The notes under the pieces were generated by a model, which searched no databases, was not told the origin of the DNA, and was given only the letters and a program-made list of their open reading frames with translations. A DNA stretch of 53,533 nucleotides from Pseudomonas uvaldensis (lineage in GTDB: Bacteria > Pseudomonadota > Gammaproteobacteria > Pseudomonadales > Pseudomonadaceae): positions 1 to 53,533 of the forward strand of contig NZ_JAIWKS010000018.1 of the NCBI RefSeq assembly GCF_021271205.1, given 5' to 3'. This document shows, one piece after another, positions 6,919 to 14,825 of the stretch (the stretch's first letter is position 1; each line of letters begins with the position of its first letter). The position numbers were made by a program, and so were the translations under genes.

Positions 6919-8163
6919 TCAGGCGGCTGGCGCGGCGTCGTGGAAGACGTCCATCTGCGCTGCGCCGTCGAGCCAGGCCGCTGCGATGCGGCGTTCGGCC
7001 ATGGCGGCGTATTCGGGATTCAGCTCACACAGGATCGACTTGCGACCCTCCTGCATGGCGACCACCGCCGTGGTACCGGCGCCTCCGAATGGGTCGAGAA
7101 CGATGCCGCCTCGCGGCGCTCCGGCCAGGATGCAGGGCCGGATCAGGTCTGGCGGGAAGGTGGCGAAGTGGGCTTCCTTGAACGCATGCGTCGCTACCGT
7201 CCAAACGCTACGCTTATTCCGTGTCTCGATGTCCCATGAGCTTTCATCCCGGTCAGGCCGGTGCGTGCCTTTGGTCTGGCCCGGAATCGTTTGCTCTCGC
7301 TTCGAGTCATCTCGCTTGAAGCTGTCACGCCTGGAGCGCTCGGCGCCGTCTTTGTGAAAAGCACCGTGGCCACCGTCGCCGGTTGAGGTGTCCCAGCCGG
7401 TCGGTACCGTGACTCTCGATCGGTTGCGCTCCTTTGCATCAGTGCCATGGCCCCAGCCGACGCCGTTGTTCGGCGGCACCGTGTTTCCTGTTTGGGTTCG
7501 CTTACCGCCGTCCGCGTTGTCGAAGGTGGCGCCGTTGACATAGGCGCCGCCACGAAAACCATTGGAGCTTCCCTTGCCGGTTAGGTTGGCTGGCTCCCGA
7601 ATCGCATCGCTGTCGTAATGGTACCGGCGCGACTTGCTGAGCAAGAATAGATACTCATGGGCCTTTGTGCATCGGTCCCGCGTCGACTCCGGCATAGGGT
7701 TCGGCTTGTGCCAGATTATGTCCTGACGTAGATACCAACCGTCATCCTGGAGCGCGAAGGCCAGCCGCCAGGGCATGCCCATAAGGTCCTTCGGCTTGTA
7801 GTCGGCATGAGTGGTGGCTTTCGACTTCCGCTGCGACGCCATCACCTGGCGCTGGCTAATGGTAGACACACCAACGCCCATATCGTCACGCCCATGTGCG
7901 CCCCAGCTCCCGGCATAGCTATCGCCCATATTCACCCAGGCGGTGCCGTCATCGCGAAGTACTCGTCGCACCTCGCGGAACACTTCGACCAGGCGAGCGA
8001 TGAACTCCGCCGGCGTTTCTTCCAGGCCGATCTGTCCATCGACACCGTAATCCCGCAGCCCGTAGTAGGGCGGGCTGGTTACGCAGCACTGCACTGACTG
8101 GTCGGGCAAGGTCCGCATCATGTCGATGCAGTCGCCGACCAGGATCTGGTGGGAAGGGGTCAT
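6919..8163 (-). CDS. DNA N4-cytosine/N6-adenine methyltransferase (beta-type order)
   Basis: 414 residues. Exocyclic-amino DNA methyltransferase: catalytic motif IV TSPPYYGLRDYG lies near the N-terminus (29-40) and the SAM-binding motif I DPFGGAGTTAVVA near residue 365, the order IV...I typical of the beta group. SPPY is compatible with N4-C or N6-A methylation and does not settle which. The middle 170-330 is a Gly/Arg/Asp-rich variable region, probably the target-recognition part. It stands directly upstream of the C5 methyltransferase in the same orientation, giving two unrelated modification activities in tandem without an endonuclease. The 104 bases upstream separate it from a divergent rightward gene. 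Confidence 0.92.
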   Translation of the reverse strand: MTPSHQILVGDCIDMMRTLPDQSVQCCVTSPPYYGLRDYGVDGQIGLEETPAEFIARLVEVFREVRRVLRDDGTAWVNMGDSYAGSWGAHGRDDMGVGVSTISQRQVMASQRKSKATTHADYKPKDLMGMPWRLAFALQDDGWYLRQDIIWHKPNPMPESTRDRCTKAHEYLFLLSKSRRYHYDSDAIREPANLTGKGSSNGFRGGAYVNGATFDNADGGKRTQTGNTVPPNNGVGWGHGTDAKERNRSRVTVPTGWDTSTGDGGHGAFHKDGAERSRRDSFKRDDSKREQTIPGQTKGTHRPDRDESSWDIETRNKRSVWTVATHAFKEAHFATFPPDLIRPCILAGAPRGGIVLDPFGGAGTTAVVAMQEGRKSILCELNPEYAAMAERRIAAAWLDGAAQMDVFHDAAPAA

Positions 8164-8267
8164 GGTTGATTTCCAAGCAGGCGCCGCCCTCCGTGACCGG
8201 TGGTGGCATTTTGGTTTTGGTTGGGGTATTACGGGTGACCGGCATGGAGCCGGACAGGGAGAAGCAT

Positions 8268-8759
8268 TTGAGAAAATTGCTGTTACTTATAGCTGCCATG
8301 ACACTGGCAAATTCGGCAGTGGCGGAAATCCTAGATCCTGTGCCTGCGAAAGTTTGTTCATTGCTTTCTGATGCCGGACTCAAAGGGCGAAAATGGGTCG
8401 AAGACTATGGCGATGGCTCCGCTGGATGCGCGAGTGATTACAAGGACATCGGAACAAGCAATGATTTGGCGAACAACTTAGCCTATTACGTCACCGGGGT
8501 TAGCCAGTACGTAATGGAAGTGAAGTTGGTCCTGAACTACAACCAGCCTCGCCAATCCAGTAAGGCAACCGCAGCGCTTCTAACCGCCTCAAAAAAACTC
8601 TCCGAGCGAGCCCTGGGTGCAGGCTTGCCTGAATCCGTTGTAACGCTGATCAAGCGCGGTGAGCATGGATCCGCAAAGGTTGGGAGCGGCGTGGTAGAAG
8701 TGGTGCGGGAGGATTGGCCGACTGGGAAAGGCTACGAAGTGCACGTCATGATGCGCTGA
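8268..8759 (+). CDS. Exported hypothetical protein, lone rightward gene
   Basis: 163 residues if started at TTG 8268, preceded by GGGAG about six bases upstream; an ATG at 8244 lacks a good ribosome binding site and would add eight charged residues before the signal. With the TTG start the N-terminus is a textbook signal peptide: Arg-Lys, hydrophobic 4-14, then AVA-E cleavage near 19/20. The mature part is small, with two Cys that may form a disulfide in the periplasm. It is the only plus-strand gene among about 16 kb of leftward genes, and its 3' end overlaps the 3' end of the convergent gene by 14 bases. That suggests independent expression, as for a lysogenic-conversion gene. No family recognised. 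Confidence 0.65.
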   Translation: MRKLLLLIAAMTLANSAVAEILDPVPAKVCSLLSDAGLKGRKWVEDYGDGSAGCASDYKDIGTSNDLANNLAYYVTGVSQYVMEVKLVLNYNQPRQSSKATAALLTASKKLSERALGAGLPESVVTLIKRGEHGSAKVGSGVVEVVREDWPTGKGYEVHVMMR

Positions 8760-9120
8760 CCCAAGGATCAATTATCTGATCTTCAGGTTCGCCTGGATCT
8801 TCGGCAAGCCGCTTCAAGCCAGCAGCCCGTATAATGCGTGACACTTTTTCATTAACAACAAAAGGTGTCGTGACATTCCTCAACATCCAAGTCTGCGTCT
8901 CGAAGTCGGCGCGGATTAGGTTCATCAGCAGGCGCTGGTGAACGTCCTGCTGGTTGTTGATGCCGTGAGCCTTCATGACCTTCTTCAGGTCTGGCTTGAA
9001 CACGCCGGCTACTTCAACCGTGAACTTCTCGATGCCCAGCGCGGCGTTCTTGGCTGCTTCCTTCTCGCGCTTTCGCCGCTGCTTGAGGGCTTCCGCCGTG
9101 GGCTGTTGTTCTTCGGGCAT
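8746..9120 (-). CDS. Hypothetical phage protein
   Basis: 124 residues. A strongly basic-acidic N-terminal helix (EALKQRRKREKEAAKNA) precedes a compact domain with FKPDLKKVMKAHGINNQQDVHQRLL, which has the look of a DNA-binding or oligomerising helical unit. Good ribosome binding site (AGAGG) after a strong stem-loop (9140-9158). No family recognised. Convergent with the exported-protein gene, sharing 14 bases. Confidence 0.6.
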   Translation of the reverse strand: MPEEQQPTAEALKQRRKREKEAAKNAALGIEKFTVEVAGVFKPDLKKVMKAHGINNQQDVHQRLLMNLIRADFETQTWMLRNVTTPFVVNEKVSRIIRAAGLKRLAEDPGEPEDQIIDPWVSAS

Positions 9121-9139
9121 GGCCTACCTCTTCAATTCC

Positions 9140-9158
9140 GCTGGATGGCAAGTCCAGC
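9140..9158 (-). promoter_or_regulatory. Leader hairpin before the 8746-9120 gene
   Basis: GCTGGA (9140-9145) pairs with TCCAGC (9153-9158) around a seven-base loop, about a dozen bases upstream of the AGAGG ribosome binding site. Confidence 0.55.
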
Positions 9159-9195
9159 CAGGTCTGTCGTTTGCGTTGTTGAATGCGAAACCGTT

Positions 9196-9657
9196 TCACG
9201 CTGCTACCTTCACCTGGTTCCAGGCGCCGACGGCAGCCAGTAGCGCAGACAATCGCGCTTCGGGTACCGGCGTATCGCCGGGCACCGCCAGCCAGCCCAT
9301 GCCGATCCGGTGATTCGGGTTACAGTCGGCCTTCACCTCTTCGTAGAAATGCTCAAGGACATCCGAGAGCCTTTCCACCATGTGCACGCCGTCCGGCCTG
9401 ATGTCGATTGACTTGATGTACTGGGCGCCGTCTTGGCGGACGCAAATGCCTGCGATGTAGATTGTCCAGCGGTGAGCAACATCACAGAGAGCGTCAGCCA
9501 CCGGCTTCGAAAGGATCTGCTTGCCGTTCTTCCAGTTGATCATCACTTGAAGCCCGCTCGGGTCGATGTTGATCACTGCTGCGTGGTTGGTGTTCACCAG
9601 GGCACGCATGCTGCGCTCTAACCGGACTCGCCGGTTGCATGGTTTGCGCTTGCTCAT
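9196..9657 (-). CDS. Conserved hypothetical phage protein
   Basis: 153 residues opening MSKRKPCNRRVRLERS and containing INIDPSGLQVMINWKNGK and GMGWLAVPGDTPVPEA. I recognise this layout as a frequent uncharacterised gene of Pseudomonas temperate phages near the recombination genes; no activity is known to me. Start overlaps the upstream stop (ATGA at 9654-9657), so it is translated with the exonuclease group. Confidence 0.65.
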   Translation of the reverse strand: MSKRKPCNRRVRLERSMRALVNTNHAAVINIDPSGLQVMINWKNGKQILSKPVADALCDVAHRWTIYIAGICVRQDGAQYIKSIDIRPDGVHMVERLSDVLEHFYEEVKADCNPNHRIGMGWLAVPGDTPVPEARLSALLAAVGAWNQVKVAA

Positions 9658-9896
9658 AGCGCGTCCGCCATCTTGCGAAGCGCTCGGCGTTCGGCCAGGG
9701 TCAGCTTGCGTGGTTTTCGCTTGAGGACCGTTTCAGGGTCTATCCGGGTTGAGCGGGGCGGCGGCAGGGGGTTGCGTGGTGGGCTGCGCAGTTCGTCGAT
9801 CCGTCCACCGGCCGCCAGGAACTGGGCGACCTGGTCGGAGAGTGCGTCGGCTTGTGGCCGGTTGTGCTCGACCAGGCTGAGGTGGTTGCTGATCAT
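9654..9896 (-). CDS. Small hypothetical phage protein
   Basis: 80 residues with a helical start, a Pro-rich middle (PPRNPLPPPRST) and a highly basic end (VLKRKPRKLTLAERRALRK) that could contact nucleic acid. ATGA overlaps on both sides tie it to the exonuclease gene upstream and the 9196-9657 gene downstream. Function unknown. Confidence 0.6.
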   Translation of the reverse strand: MISNHLSLVEHNRPQADALSDQVAQFLAAGGRIDELRSPPRNPLPPPRSTRIDPETVLKRKPRKLTLAERRALRKMADAL

Positions 9897-10660
9897 GCTG
9901 CTTTACTCCTCAACTTGCGCTCGTAATCGTCGACCAGCAGCTTGAACTCCCACAGTTCTTCCTCGAGCTTTTCGATGTAGTCATCGTCACGCTGAAACTC
10001 TCGCAGCCAGAGTTGGCGGCCAACGGGTTTCAACAGGGGGCAGTACATCCCGAGGTGCCACCACTTGCGGCCTGTGATCCACATGCATCCCTGGACCTGG
10101 TCGATCACATCGCTGGCGTCATTGTCGATGTGGAAGGCCCTGAGTTTGTCCGGGGCCAGGAAGCACTTGTACTCAGCGCCACCGTCATCACCGATGAACC
10201 CGTCTGCACTGGCACCGAACACGCCGTCGTCCGTTTTTACCAAGCCCACCTGGGTGACGATCAGCCCGGTCTGGATTTCGTGTTCCATCCGCGCCTCAGG
10301 CTCCAGCTCATGACCCCGGCGCATTTGCCAGGTCTCGAACCCGCCTTCCAGCGGTGCACCGCCAATGCGCTCAACGGCCAGCTCGAATGCGTAGGTAAGC
10401 GCTGCGCTGGATGGCTCGCCGACTTTCTCGCCGTCCAGTGCGCGCTGGACGACTTCGGCTTTTGGCGCTGCCTTGTACCCGGCCAGATCCCGGGCGCGGG
10501 ATTCGCTGTGGCCCGCAAGGAGCGCGTCGACGTAGGTACGCTGTTGCGCGGTGAGCTCGTTTACCTTGGAGCGAGCAGTGCTGAACATACTGGCTGTGAT
10601 GACCCCGGCCCGGCCTTGCAGCCACTCGGCGGAGCCTTGCGTGCAATTAACGATAATCAT
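9893..10660 (-). CDS. YqaJ-type phage exonuclease (lambda Exo family)
   Basis: 255 residues. Expected to resect double-stranded ends to make 3' overhangs for single-strand annealing. Marks are QGSAEWLQGRAGVITAS near the N-terminus, RGHELEPEAR with acidic residues 118-120, the nuclease core SADG (Asp153) and ExK (Glu163, Lys165), and a C-terminal YCPLLKP strand. Order and spacing of the D...ExK core match the YqaJ/lambda exonuclease family. Coupled by ATGA to the gene upstream that probably supplies the annealing protein. Confidence 0.9.
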   Translation of the reverse strand: MIIVNCTQGSAEWLQGRAGVITASMFSTARSKVNELTAQQRTYVDALLAGHSESRARDLAGYKAAPKAEVVQRALDGEKVGEPSSAALTYAFELAVERIGGAPLEGGFETWQMRRGHELEPEARMEHEIQTGLIVTQVGLVKTDDGVFGASADGFIGDDGGAEYKCFLAPDKLRAFHIDNDASDVIDQVQGCMWITGRKWWHLGMYCPLLKPVGRQLWLREFQRDDDYIEKLEEELWEFKLLVDDYERKLRSKAA

Positions 10661-11577
10661 TGGTCAGCCTCCGCGAATTCAACTTCATCATCGACCGCGC
10701 TTAAGGTGTCTTTTTCGGTAACTGGCTCTGGCTCTGGCTCTGGCTGCGAAGCTGCGTCTTTCAGCGCTACCCCCCGGGCACCGACTGCAAGCTTGAACGC
10801 TTCGTAGGAGGTCATGTCCTTGACCTCGTTGATGGCAGAGACACCGGACTTCCAAATTTCGGTGAGCGCTTCCGGCGTGGAGGCGGCTTCGGCCTGGATG
10901 ATCCAGTGGGCCGCCAATGCAGGGTCGTGTGGTGCGGGTGTTGGTCTGCTGGCCTGCTGTGTTTCCTGCGGCCGAAGTTCCTCAGGCAGATCCTCAATAT
11001 CCTGCGTGAAAATGTCCGAGGCGGCGGTGACGTTTAACGTCATGGCGATCATGGCTCGCTTGCAGGCCATTTTGAGCACGGTGTTAGCCAAGTCTGCTGC
11101 CTCGGTGCGCACCTGCTGGGCTGTTTCGACCTTGCCCTTGTATTTTTTGTATTTGGTGCGGCGCATCTTTTCAGGAGTCGAATCGAACTCCTCCTGGCAA
11201 ACGGCGCCGCGCCATTTGTATTTCTCCTCGCCAGAGGAACACTCTCCAACCCCCTCGCCAAGGTCGATGCCTGTGGTCTGATGTCGACCAACACACGTCA
11301 CCCGATAACGAGCCGTTGTTTCGGTGGAAAGATCTTCAATCCGGTAATTCTGGGCGACCCTGAATGTGACGCACAGCACCTCGGCGCCTGGTTTATACAG
11401 CGTGGGCTTTGGAGTGCCTGGGATCGTGCCGTAGTGAGTATCCCGCTTCATGATGCCTTGCATCACTTCCTGAACCAGGTTGACGCGCTGGCGGATCTCA
11501 GCGGCAGAGAAGCGATGAACCTCTGCCGCTGTAAGCCCGGCGCTCTCGCGTGCTGGCATTTGGATGATCTCGTTCAT
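10657..11577 (-). CDS. Putative recombination partner of the exonuclease
   Basis: 306 residues, expressed directly before the exonuclease (ATGA overlap). The core contains MKRDTHYGTIPGTPKPTLYK and AEVLCVTFRVAQNYRIED, a phage family I know mainly from recombination cassettes. A basic KMRRTKYKKYKGK stretch and LADLANTVLKMACKRA-like helices follow. The C-terminal 80 residues are acidic and Pro/Glu-rich, likely flexible. Position implies a single-strand annealing or ssDNA-binding role like Bet, RecT or Erf, but I cannot place it in one of those families from sequence alone. Confidence 0.6.
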   Translation of the reverse strand: MNEIIQMPARESAGLTAAEVHRFSAAEIRQRVNLVQEVMQGIMKRDTHYGTIPGTPKPTLYKPGAEVLCVTFRVAQNYRIEDLSTETTARYRVTCVGRHQTTGIDLGEGVGECSSGEEKYKWRGAVCQEEFDSTPEKMRRTKYKKYKGKVETAQQVRTEAADLANTVLKMACKRAMIAMTLNVTAASDIFTQDIEDLPEELRPQETQQASRPTPAPHDPALAAHWIIQAEAASTPEALTEIWKSGVSAINEVKDMTSYEAFKLAVGARGVALKDAASQPEPEPEPVTEKDTLSAVDDEVEFAEADQ

Positions 11578-11584
11578 GACGACC

Positions 11585-12685
11585 TCAGTACTGAATGGAA
11601 ATGGCTGGGATCTTGCGCTGGGCGATCAGAGTGATTGCCTGCTTCGCGCACTCCTCGGTCATGCCGCCGGCGATGAAGGCATCCAGGGCGGCGCGGTTGA
11701 TCTTGGCTTTGTGCGCCTTGTCAGCCTCGCGCAGCCGCTCCTGGCGCAGGATTTCGTCCGCTGCGGCTTTCTGGCGGGCAATCTCGTCGAGGCGCGCCTT
11801 TTCGACGGCCTGCTTCTGATCTTCGATTGCTTGAAGGCGGTCGCGCTCGGCTTTCTGGTCCGCCTCGATCTTCTCCCGCCTTGCCTGTTCGGCTTTGCGC
11901 TCCGCTTCGGCGGCGGCCAGCTTCAGGTCGTTTTCGCGCTTCTCGGCCGCGGCCTTTTCGTCACGGGCTCGCTGCTCTTCTGCTTCACGCTCCCGCCTGG
12001 CTTTCTCTTCCGCTTCGCGGGTGGCGCGCTCGGCGGCTTCCCGGGCGATGCGTTCCTCGCGATCTTTTTGCTCCCGGGCCTCAGCCTCGGCGCGCAGGCG
12101 GGCCAGCTCGGCCTGTTCAGCCTCGAACGTTTCCCGCTTTACCAAGGCTGCTCGTAGCGCGGCCAGAACCTTGTCCTTGGCATTTGCTGCCTCGGCTTCG
12201 AATTCCTCCCAGTGGGCACCGAGCTGCATGCCTTCGGCTTCGGCGATCAAGCCTTTGATATGCAGCGACGTCAGCTCGCCCAGGTCGTCCGCAAGCGACT
12301 TCAGCCAGTCCAGGCGTTCGGTATGCTTGGCGACCCGGGCGTCCTCGGCTGCCTCCCACTCGTTCAGCGGACGGCGGACTTCTTCCTGCCATGCCTCCAG
12401 GGTATCCCGAACGCGCTTGCGCTCGGCATCGATCTTCTTGGGCACTTCCTTCAGGTCTGCCACTAGCTTCTTGCCGACGTCGTCCAACGCCGTCTTCGAC
12501 CGGGCGACCTTGTAGGCCATCGACGCAATCGCCTCGCGACCTTTGCGGGTGCTGATGTCTGGCGTGAAGCCGTCGATTTCAGTGCGGATCTTTTGCAGCC
12601 ACGGCTCCAGGCCTTTCGGGGCGCTGTAGACGGCCAGAGCTGTTTCGGCTGGCGGTACCGGGGCCAGTTCAGTAGATGCGGACAC
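11585..12685 (-). CDS. Long coiled-coil protein of the recombination cluster
   Basis: 366 residues from GTG 12685, which is preceded by AAGGATTCCCC and a hairpin (12697-12713). An ATG seven codons earlier would lie inside that hairpin, so GTG is preferred. Residues about 185-320 are an unbroken Ala/Glu/Arg/Lys coiled coil of TolA-like composition; the first 150 residues are a separate helical domain and the last 40 a small cap. Such proteins sit beside RecT/Exo cassettes in many temperate phages. The role is unknown; a scaffold or ssDNA-handling function is only a guess. Confidence 0.6.
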   Translation of the reverse strand: MSASTELAPVPPAETALAVYSAPKGLEPWLQKIRTEIDGFTPDISTRKGREAIASMAYKVARSKTALDDVGKKLVADLKEVPKKIDAERKRVRDTLEAWQEEVRRPLNEWEAAEDARVAKHTERLDWLKSLADDLGELTSLHIKGLIAEAEGMQLGAHWEEFEAEAANAKDKVLAALRAALVKRETFEAEQAELARLRAEAEAREQKDREERIAREAAERATREAEEKARREREAEEQRARDEKAAAEKRENDLKLAAAEAERKAEQARREKIEADQKAERDRLQAIEDQKQAVEKARLDEIARQKAAADEILRQERLREADKAHKAKINRAALDAFIAGGMTEECAKQAITLIAQRKIPAISIQY

Positions 12686-12696
12686 GGGGAATCCTT

Positions 12697-12713
12697 GCCG
12701 CGACATGCGCAGC
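12697..12713 (-). promoter_or_regulatory. Leader hairpin before the coiled-coil gene
   Basis: In the leftward mRNA GCUGCG pairs with CGCGGC (one G-U) around a five-base loop and is followed at once by AAGGATTCCCC and GTG. The hairpin helps choose the GTG start. Confidence 0.55.
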
Positions 12714-12728
12714 GCTTGAAGGGTTGGT

Positions 12729-12845
12729 TTATTGAGTGATGTGACCGGCGTAGGCGCTGGCCAGCATCCAGGCGGTACACAACAGAAGGACGATGGCTGA
12801 GCCGCGCCAGGCGTAGAGCCTGCGCAGGCGTTGGTTTCTGGTCAT
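12729..12845 (-). CDS. 38-residue single-pass membrane peptide
   Basis: Basic start (MTRNQRLRRLYAWRG), one hydrophobic segment of about 18 residues (14-33) and a short polar end AGHITQ. Its ATG overlaps the stop of the upstream gene (12842-12845), so it is translationally coupled. I have the impression of having seen close relatives in Pseudomonas prophages at the same place, which cannot be checked here. Orientation by the positive-inside rule is N-terminus in the cytoplasm. Function unknown. Confidence 0.65.
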   Translation of the reverse strand: MTRNQRLRRLYAWRGSAIVLLLCTAWMLASAYAGHITQ

Positions 12846-13168
12846 GGATCATGCCTTCCTTCGCCGTTGCACTTGTGGCAGGCGCCGGTGGCGCTGTGAT
12901 ATGGGCCATGGCTAACGTAGCTTCCGGAACCCTTACATTCGCGGCACACAACCTTGCCACGCTCGCGCTGTAGCAGCTTGCGGAGGTTCGATACCTCGTT
13001 GTCGCGTGGATCCTCAACTGGGATATAGAACGCTTGGCTGATGTTCTCAGACCAGACAACCACATCCGCAGCAACCGCCCTGATCTGTTCAGGTGTTGCT
13101 GTAATGCCGTGCTCATCGAAGGATTCGGAGAGTCCCTCGGCATAGTAGTCAGCCCTTGAGTAGCTCAT
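12842..13168 (-). CDS. Small protein with DnaJ-type zinc motif
   Basis: 108 residues. The C-terminal third has two CxxCxGxG repeats, CRECKGSG and CHKCNGEG, the signature of the DnaJ cysteine-rich domain, here as a single zinc unit; no J domain is present. The N-terminal part is helical. Phages carry many such one-knuckle proteins of unknown purpose. Coupled to the genes on both sides (13165-13168 and 12842-12845). Confidence 0.65.
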   Translation of the reverse strand: MSYSRADYYAEGLSESFDEHGITATPEQIRAVAADVVVWSENISQAFYIPVEDPRDNEVSNLRKLLQRERGKVVCRECKGSGSYVSHGPYHSATGACHKCNGEGRHDP

Positions 13169-13359
13169 GGCCGAATCCTCACCGCAATACGGCCGCCTTT
13201 CATGGTCACCGCAAGGGGCGCCTTCAGGTCGCGCACCAGGTCTTCACGCTTGCGGCCAATAACCTCATTGAACGGCAGGCCGAAGCCGAGGATTGCGATT
13301 CGACGCTCGATGTCGTCCATCTGCTCGTCGATCAGGGATTTAACCGGTGCAGTACTCAT
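13165..13359 (-). CDS. Small hypothetical phage protein
   Basis: 64 residues, basic, with a helical first half (LIDEQMDDIERRIAIL) and a C-terminal strand-like region ending GGRIAVRIRP. ATGA overlaps at both ends. No family recognised. Confidence 0.55.
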   Translation of the reverse strand: MSTAPVKSLIDEQMDDIERRIAILGFGLPFNEVIGRKREDLVRDLKAPLAVTMKGGRIAVRIRP

Positions 13360-13547
13360 GACAACTCCTTGCGCCTAGCTACGATCTTGTTGAGGCGCTG
13401 GCAGTAGTGGTTGAATTCGTCGATGCTGATCAACTCGCCAGTCATCATGTTGTTGATCATGTTCTGGACGACGGCTTGGGCGCCTGGCTCGCTGTCGGGG
13501 TGCTCCAGGCTTTCCAACGCTTGGTCGATGAGGATGTGAGGACTCAC
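13356..13547 (-). CDS. Small hypothetical phage protein
   Basis: 63 residues started by GTG 13547, which overlaps the upstream TGA as GTGA; that overlap decides the start. All-helical, with paired Asn/Met-rich NMINNMMTGELISIDEF and a basic C-terminus. Function unknown. Confidence 0.55.
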   Translation of the reverse strand: MSPHILIDQALESLEHPDSEPGAQAVVQNMINNMMTGELISIDEFNHYCQRLNKIVARRKELS

Positions 13548-13969
13548 AGCACGTCGTCCTCGGCCTGGGCGATCAGGGCGTCGTCGGCCAAGGGCTCAAG
13601 CAGGGCCTGTGCGATTTCGCCTCGCTTTCCGAATGGGTGGTCGCTTGGCCCCAGAATCTCTGCGACGGCGTTCTGGTCTGGCCGGCTGTCTATGGTCATC
13701 AGCAGCCAGCCGAGCGCCGGGGTGACCACATCGCCGTCGGCAAGCCTGCCATTCGCATACTCATCGATTGCTAGGGCCAGCTCAGCGACCGTGACGCCTT
13801 GCGGCTTGCGCATGCGGCGCTGGAACATTACGTCGGTCTTGAACCGGACCAACTGCTCCACCGCGTTGTACAGCCACTCAGCCCGTGCTACCTCTTCCCG
13901 CGTCTCACTGACCGGAGGAGGCAACTTCGCGTCGTGCATGGCCTGACAGATATTCAGTGCTGCGTTCAT
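13544..13969 (-). CDS. Hypothetical phage protein
   Basis: 141 residues from ATG 13969, with GGAGG five bases upstream; a TTG four codons earlier is not needed. Helical and acidic, with REEVARAEWLYNAVEQLVRFKTD and a C-terminal Ala/Asp/Glu-rich end. No family recognised. First of a coupled string running to 12729. Confidence 0.55.
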   Translation of the reverse strand: MNAALNICQAMHDAKLPPPVSETREEVARAEWLYNAVEQLVRFKTDVMFQRRMRKPQGVTVAELALAIDEYANGRLADGDVVTPALGWLLMTIDSRPDQNAVAEILGPSDHPFGKRGEIAQALLEPLADDALIAQAEDDVL

Positions 13970-13987
13970 GGTTGCCTCCAAGTGGCG

Positions 13988-14173
13988 TTATCGGTGGGCG
14001 CGCTTGATTTCAGCGTCCCGGTCGATGCTGCTCAGGCGGGCCCAGCGGTCGTGCTGATGGTTGTGATCGTCCAGCGCCGCCTGATTGCCGTTGCAACACT
14101 GCTCGCAATATCCTTCGTGCAGCGTTTCTGTAGGGTCGCCGCACTGTGGGCAATGGAACTGTTCATCGCACAT
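13988..14173 (-). CDS. Small zinc-ribbon protein
   Basis: 61 residues with CPQCGD and CEQCC spaced about 15 residues apart, a four-Cys zinc ribbon, then a His-rich HNHQHDRWARL region. GGAGG precedes the ATG. Phage proteins of this size and pattern are usually uncharacterised; nucleic-acid or protein contact through the ribbon is likely but not shown. Confidence 0.6.
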   Translation of the reverse strand: MCDEQFHCPQCGDPTETLHEGYCEQCCNGNQAALDDHNHQHDRWARLSSIDRDAEIKRAHR

Positions 14174-14194
14174 GGCGACCTCCAGTGTTTGGGG

Positions 14195-14482
14195 TTAGGC
14201 GGCGTCGGCTTTCGGCTCGTCCTTGTCGTACTTCTCGCCGCAGAACATGCAGTAGCTGCCGAGCATCGACATGTCCTGCTTCTTGCGCTGGAACCCGTCG
14301 CCTTTCTTCTTGGGCACTTCGTACTCGATGTGCAGGTTCAGCTTGTTCTTCATGCTCACGGTGCCGCCCAGGAGCCAGGCGAACCCTTGCAGCTCGACGG
14401 AGAAGTCGCGGGAGCCTTCTGGCAACTTGGCGCGAATCTTTTCCTTGGCTGCCGCTTCAACTTCGGTTGCGCAATTGCACAT
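14195..14482 (-). CDS. Small Cys-containing phage protein
   Basis: 95 residues from ATG 14482 (MCNCATEVEAAAKEKI), with GAGG upstream. It has a CxC at the N-terminus, a central strand-rich part with a Gly-Gly turn, and CMFCGEKYDKDEP near the end, so it may bind one zinc between its two ends. The same frame stays open to GTG 14623, but that extension reads through a large hairpin and is probably leader RNA. Function unknown. Confidence 0.6.
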   Translation of the reverse strand: MCNCATEVEAAAKEKIRAKLPEGSRDFSVELQGFAWLLGGTVSMKNKLNLHIEYEVPKKKGDGFQRKKQDMSMLGSYCMFCGEKYDKDEPKADAA

Positions 14483-14518
14483 GCTGGTTTCCTCAGTGGT
14501 TGATCCAACAAAACTCGC

Positions 14519-14570
14519 AATGCACTCGTCCGCTCCGCTGGTTGCCGTTGGGCGCGGAGGGGAGTGCATT
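14519..14570 (-). promoter_or_regulatory. Large leader stem-loop before the 14195-14482 gene
   Basis: AATGCACTC (14519-14527) pairs with GAGTGCATT (14562-14570), and inside it CTCCGC (14533-14538) pairs with GCGGAG (14554-14559). In the leftward mRNA it sits 37 bases before the ATG. Confidence 0.6.
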
Positions 14571-14825
14571 CGGGTGTTGTCGGGGAAGGGGATGCCGGTT
14601 ACGTCTCCGGCGCGGGCTCTCACCGCCGTATTACCTCGTCGTCTGGATCACGCACCAGATCATCGAAGTGTCCAGGCTTATCCGCAGGGGCGGCACCCAA
14701 CCACCCGGGTCAACTGGCCGGTGCTGTAACCATGCAATGGAAACCGTAACGCTCCAGATGCTTCCGTTATAAACCCACGGTTTGCTTGGGTGATGCAGGT
14801 GGGCGGTTATAGGCCGCAGTTTCGT

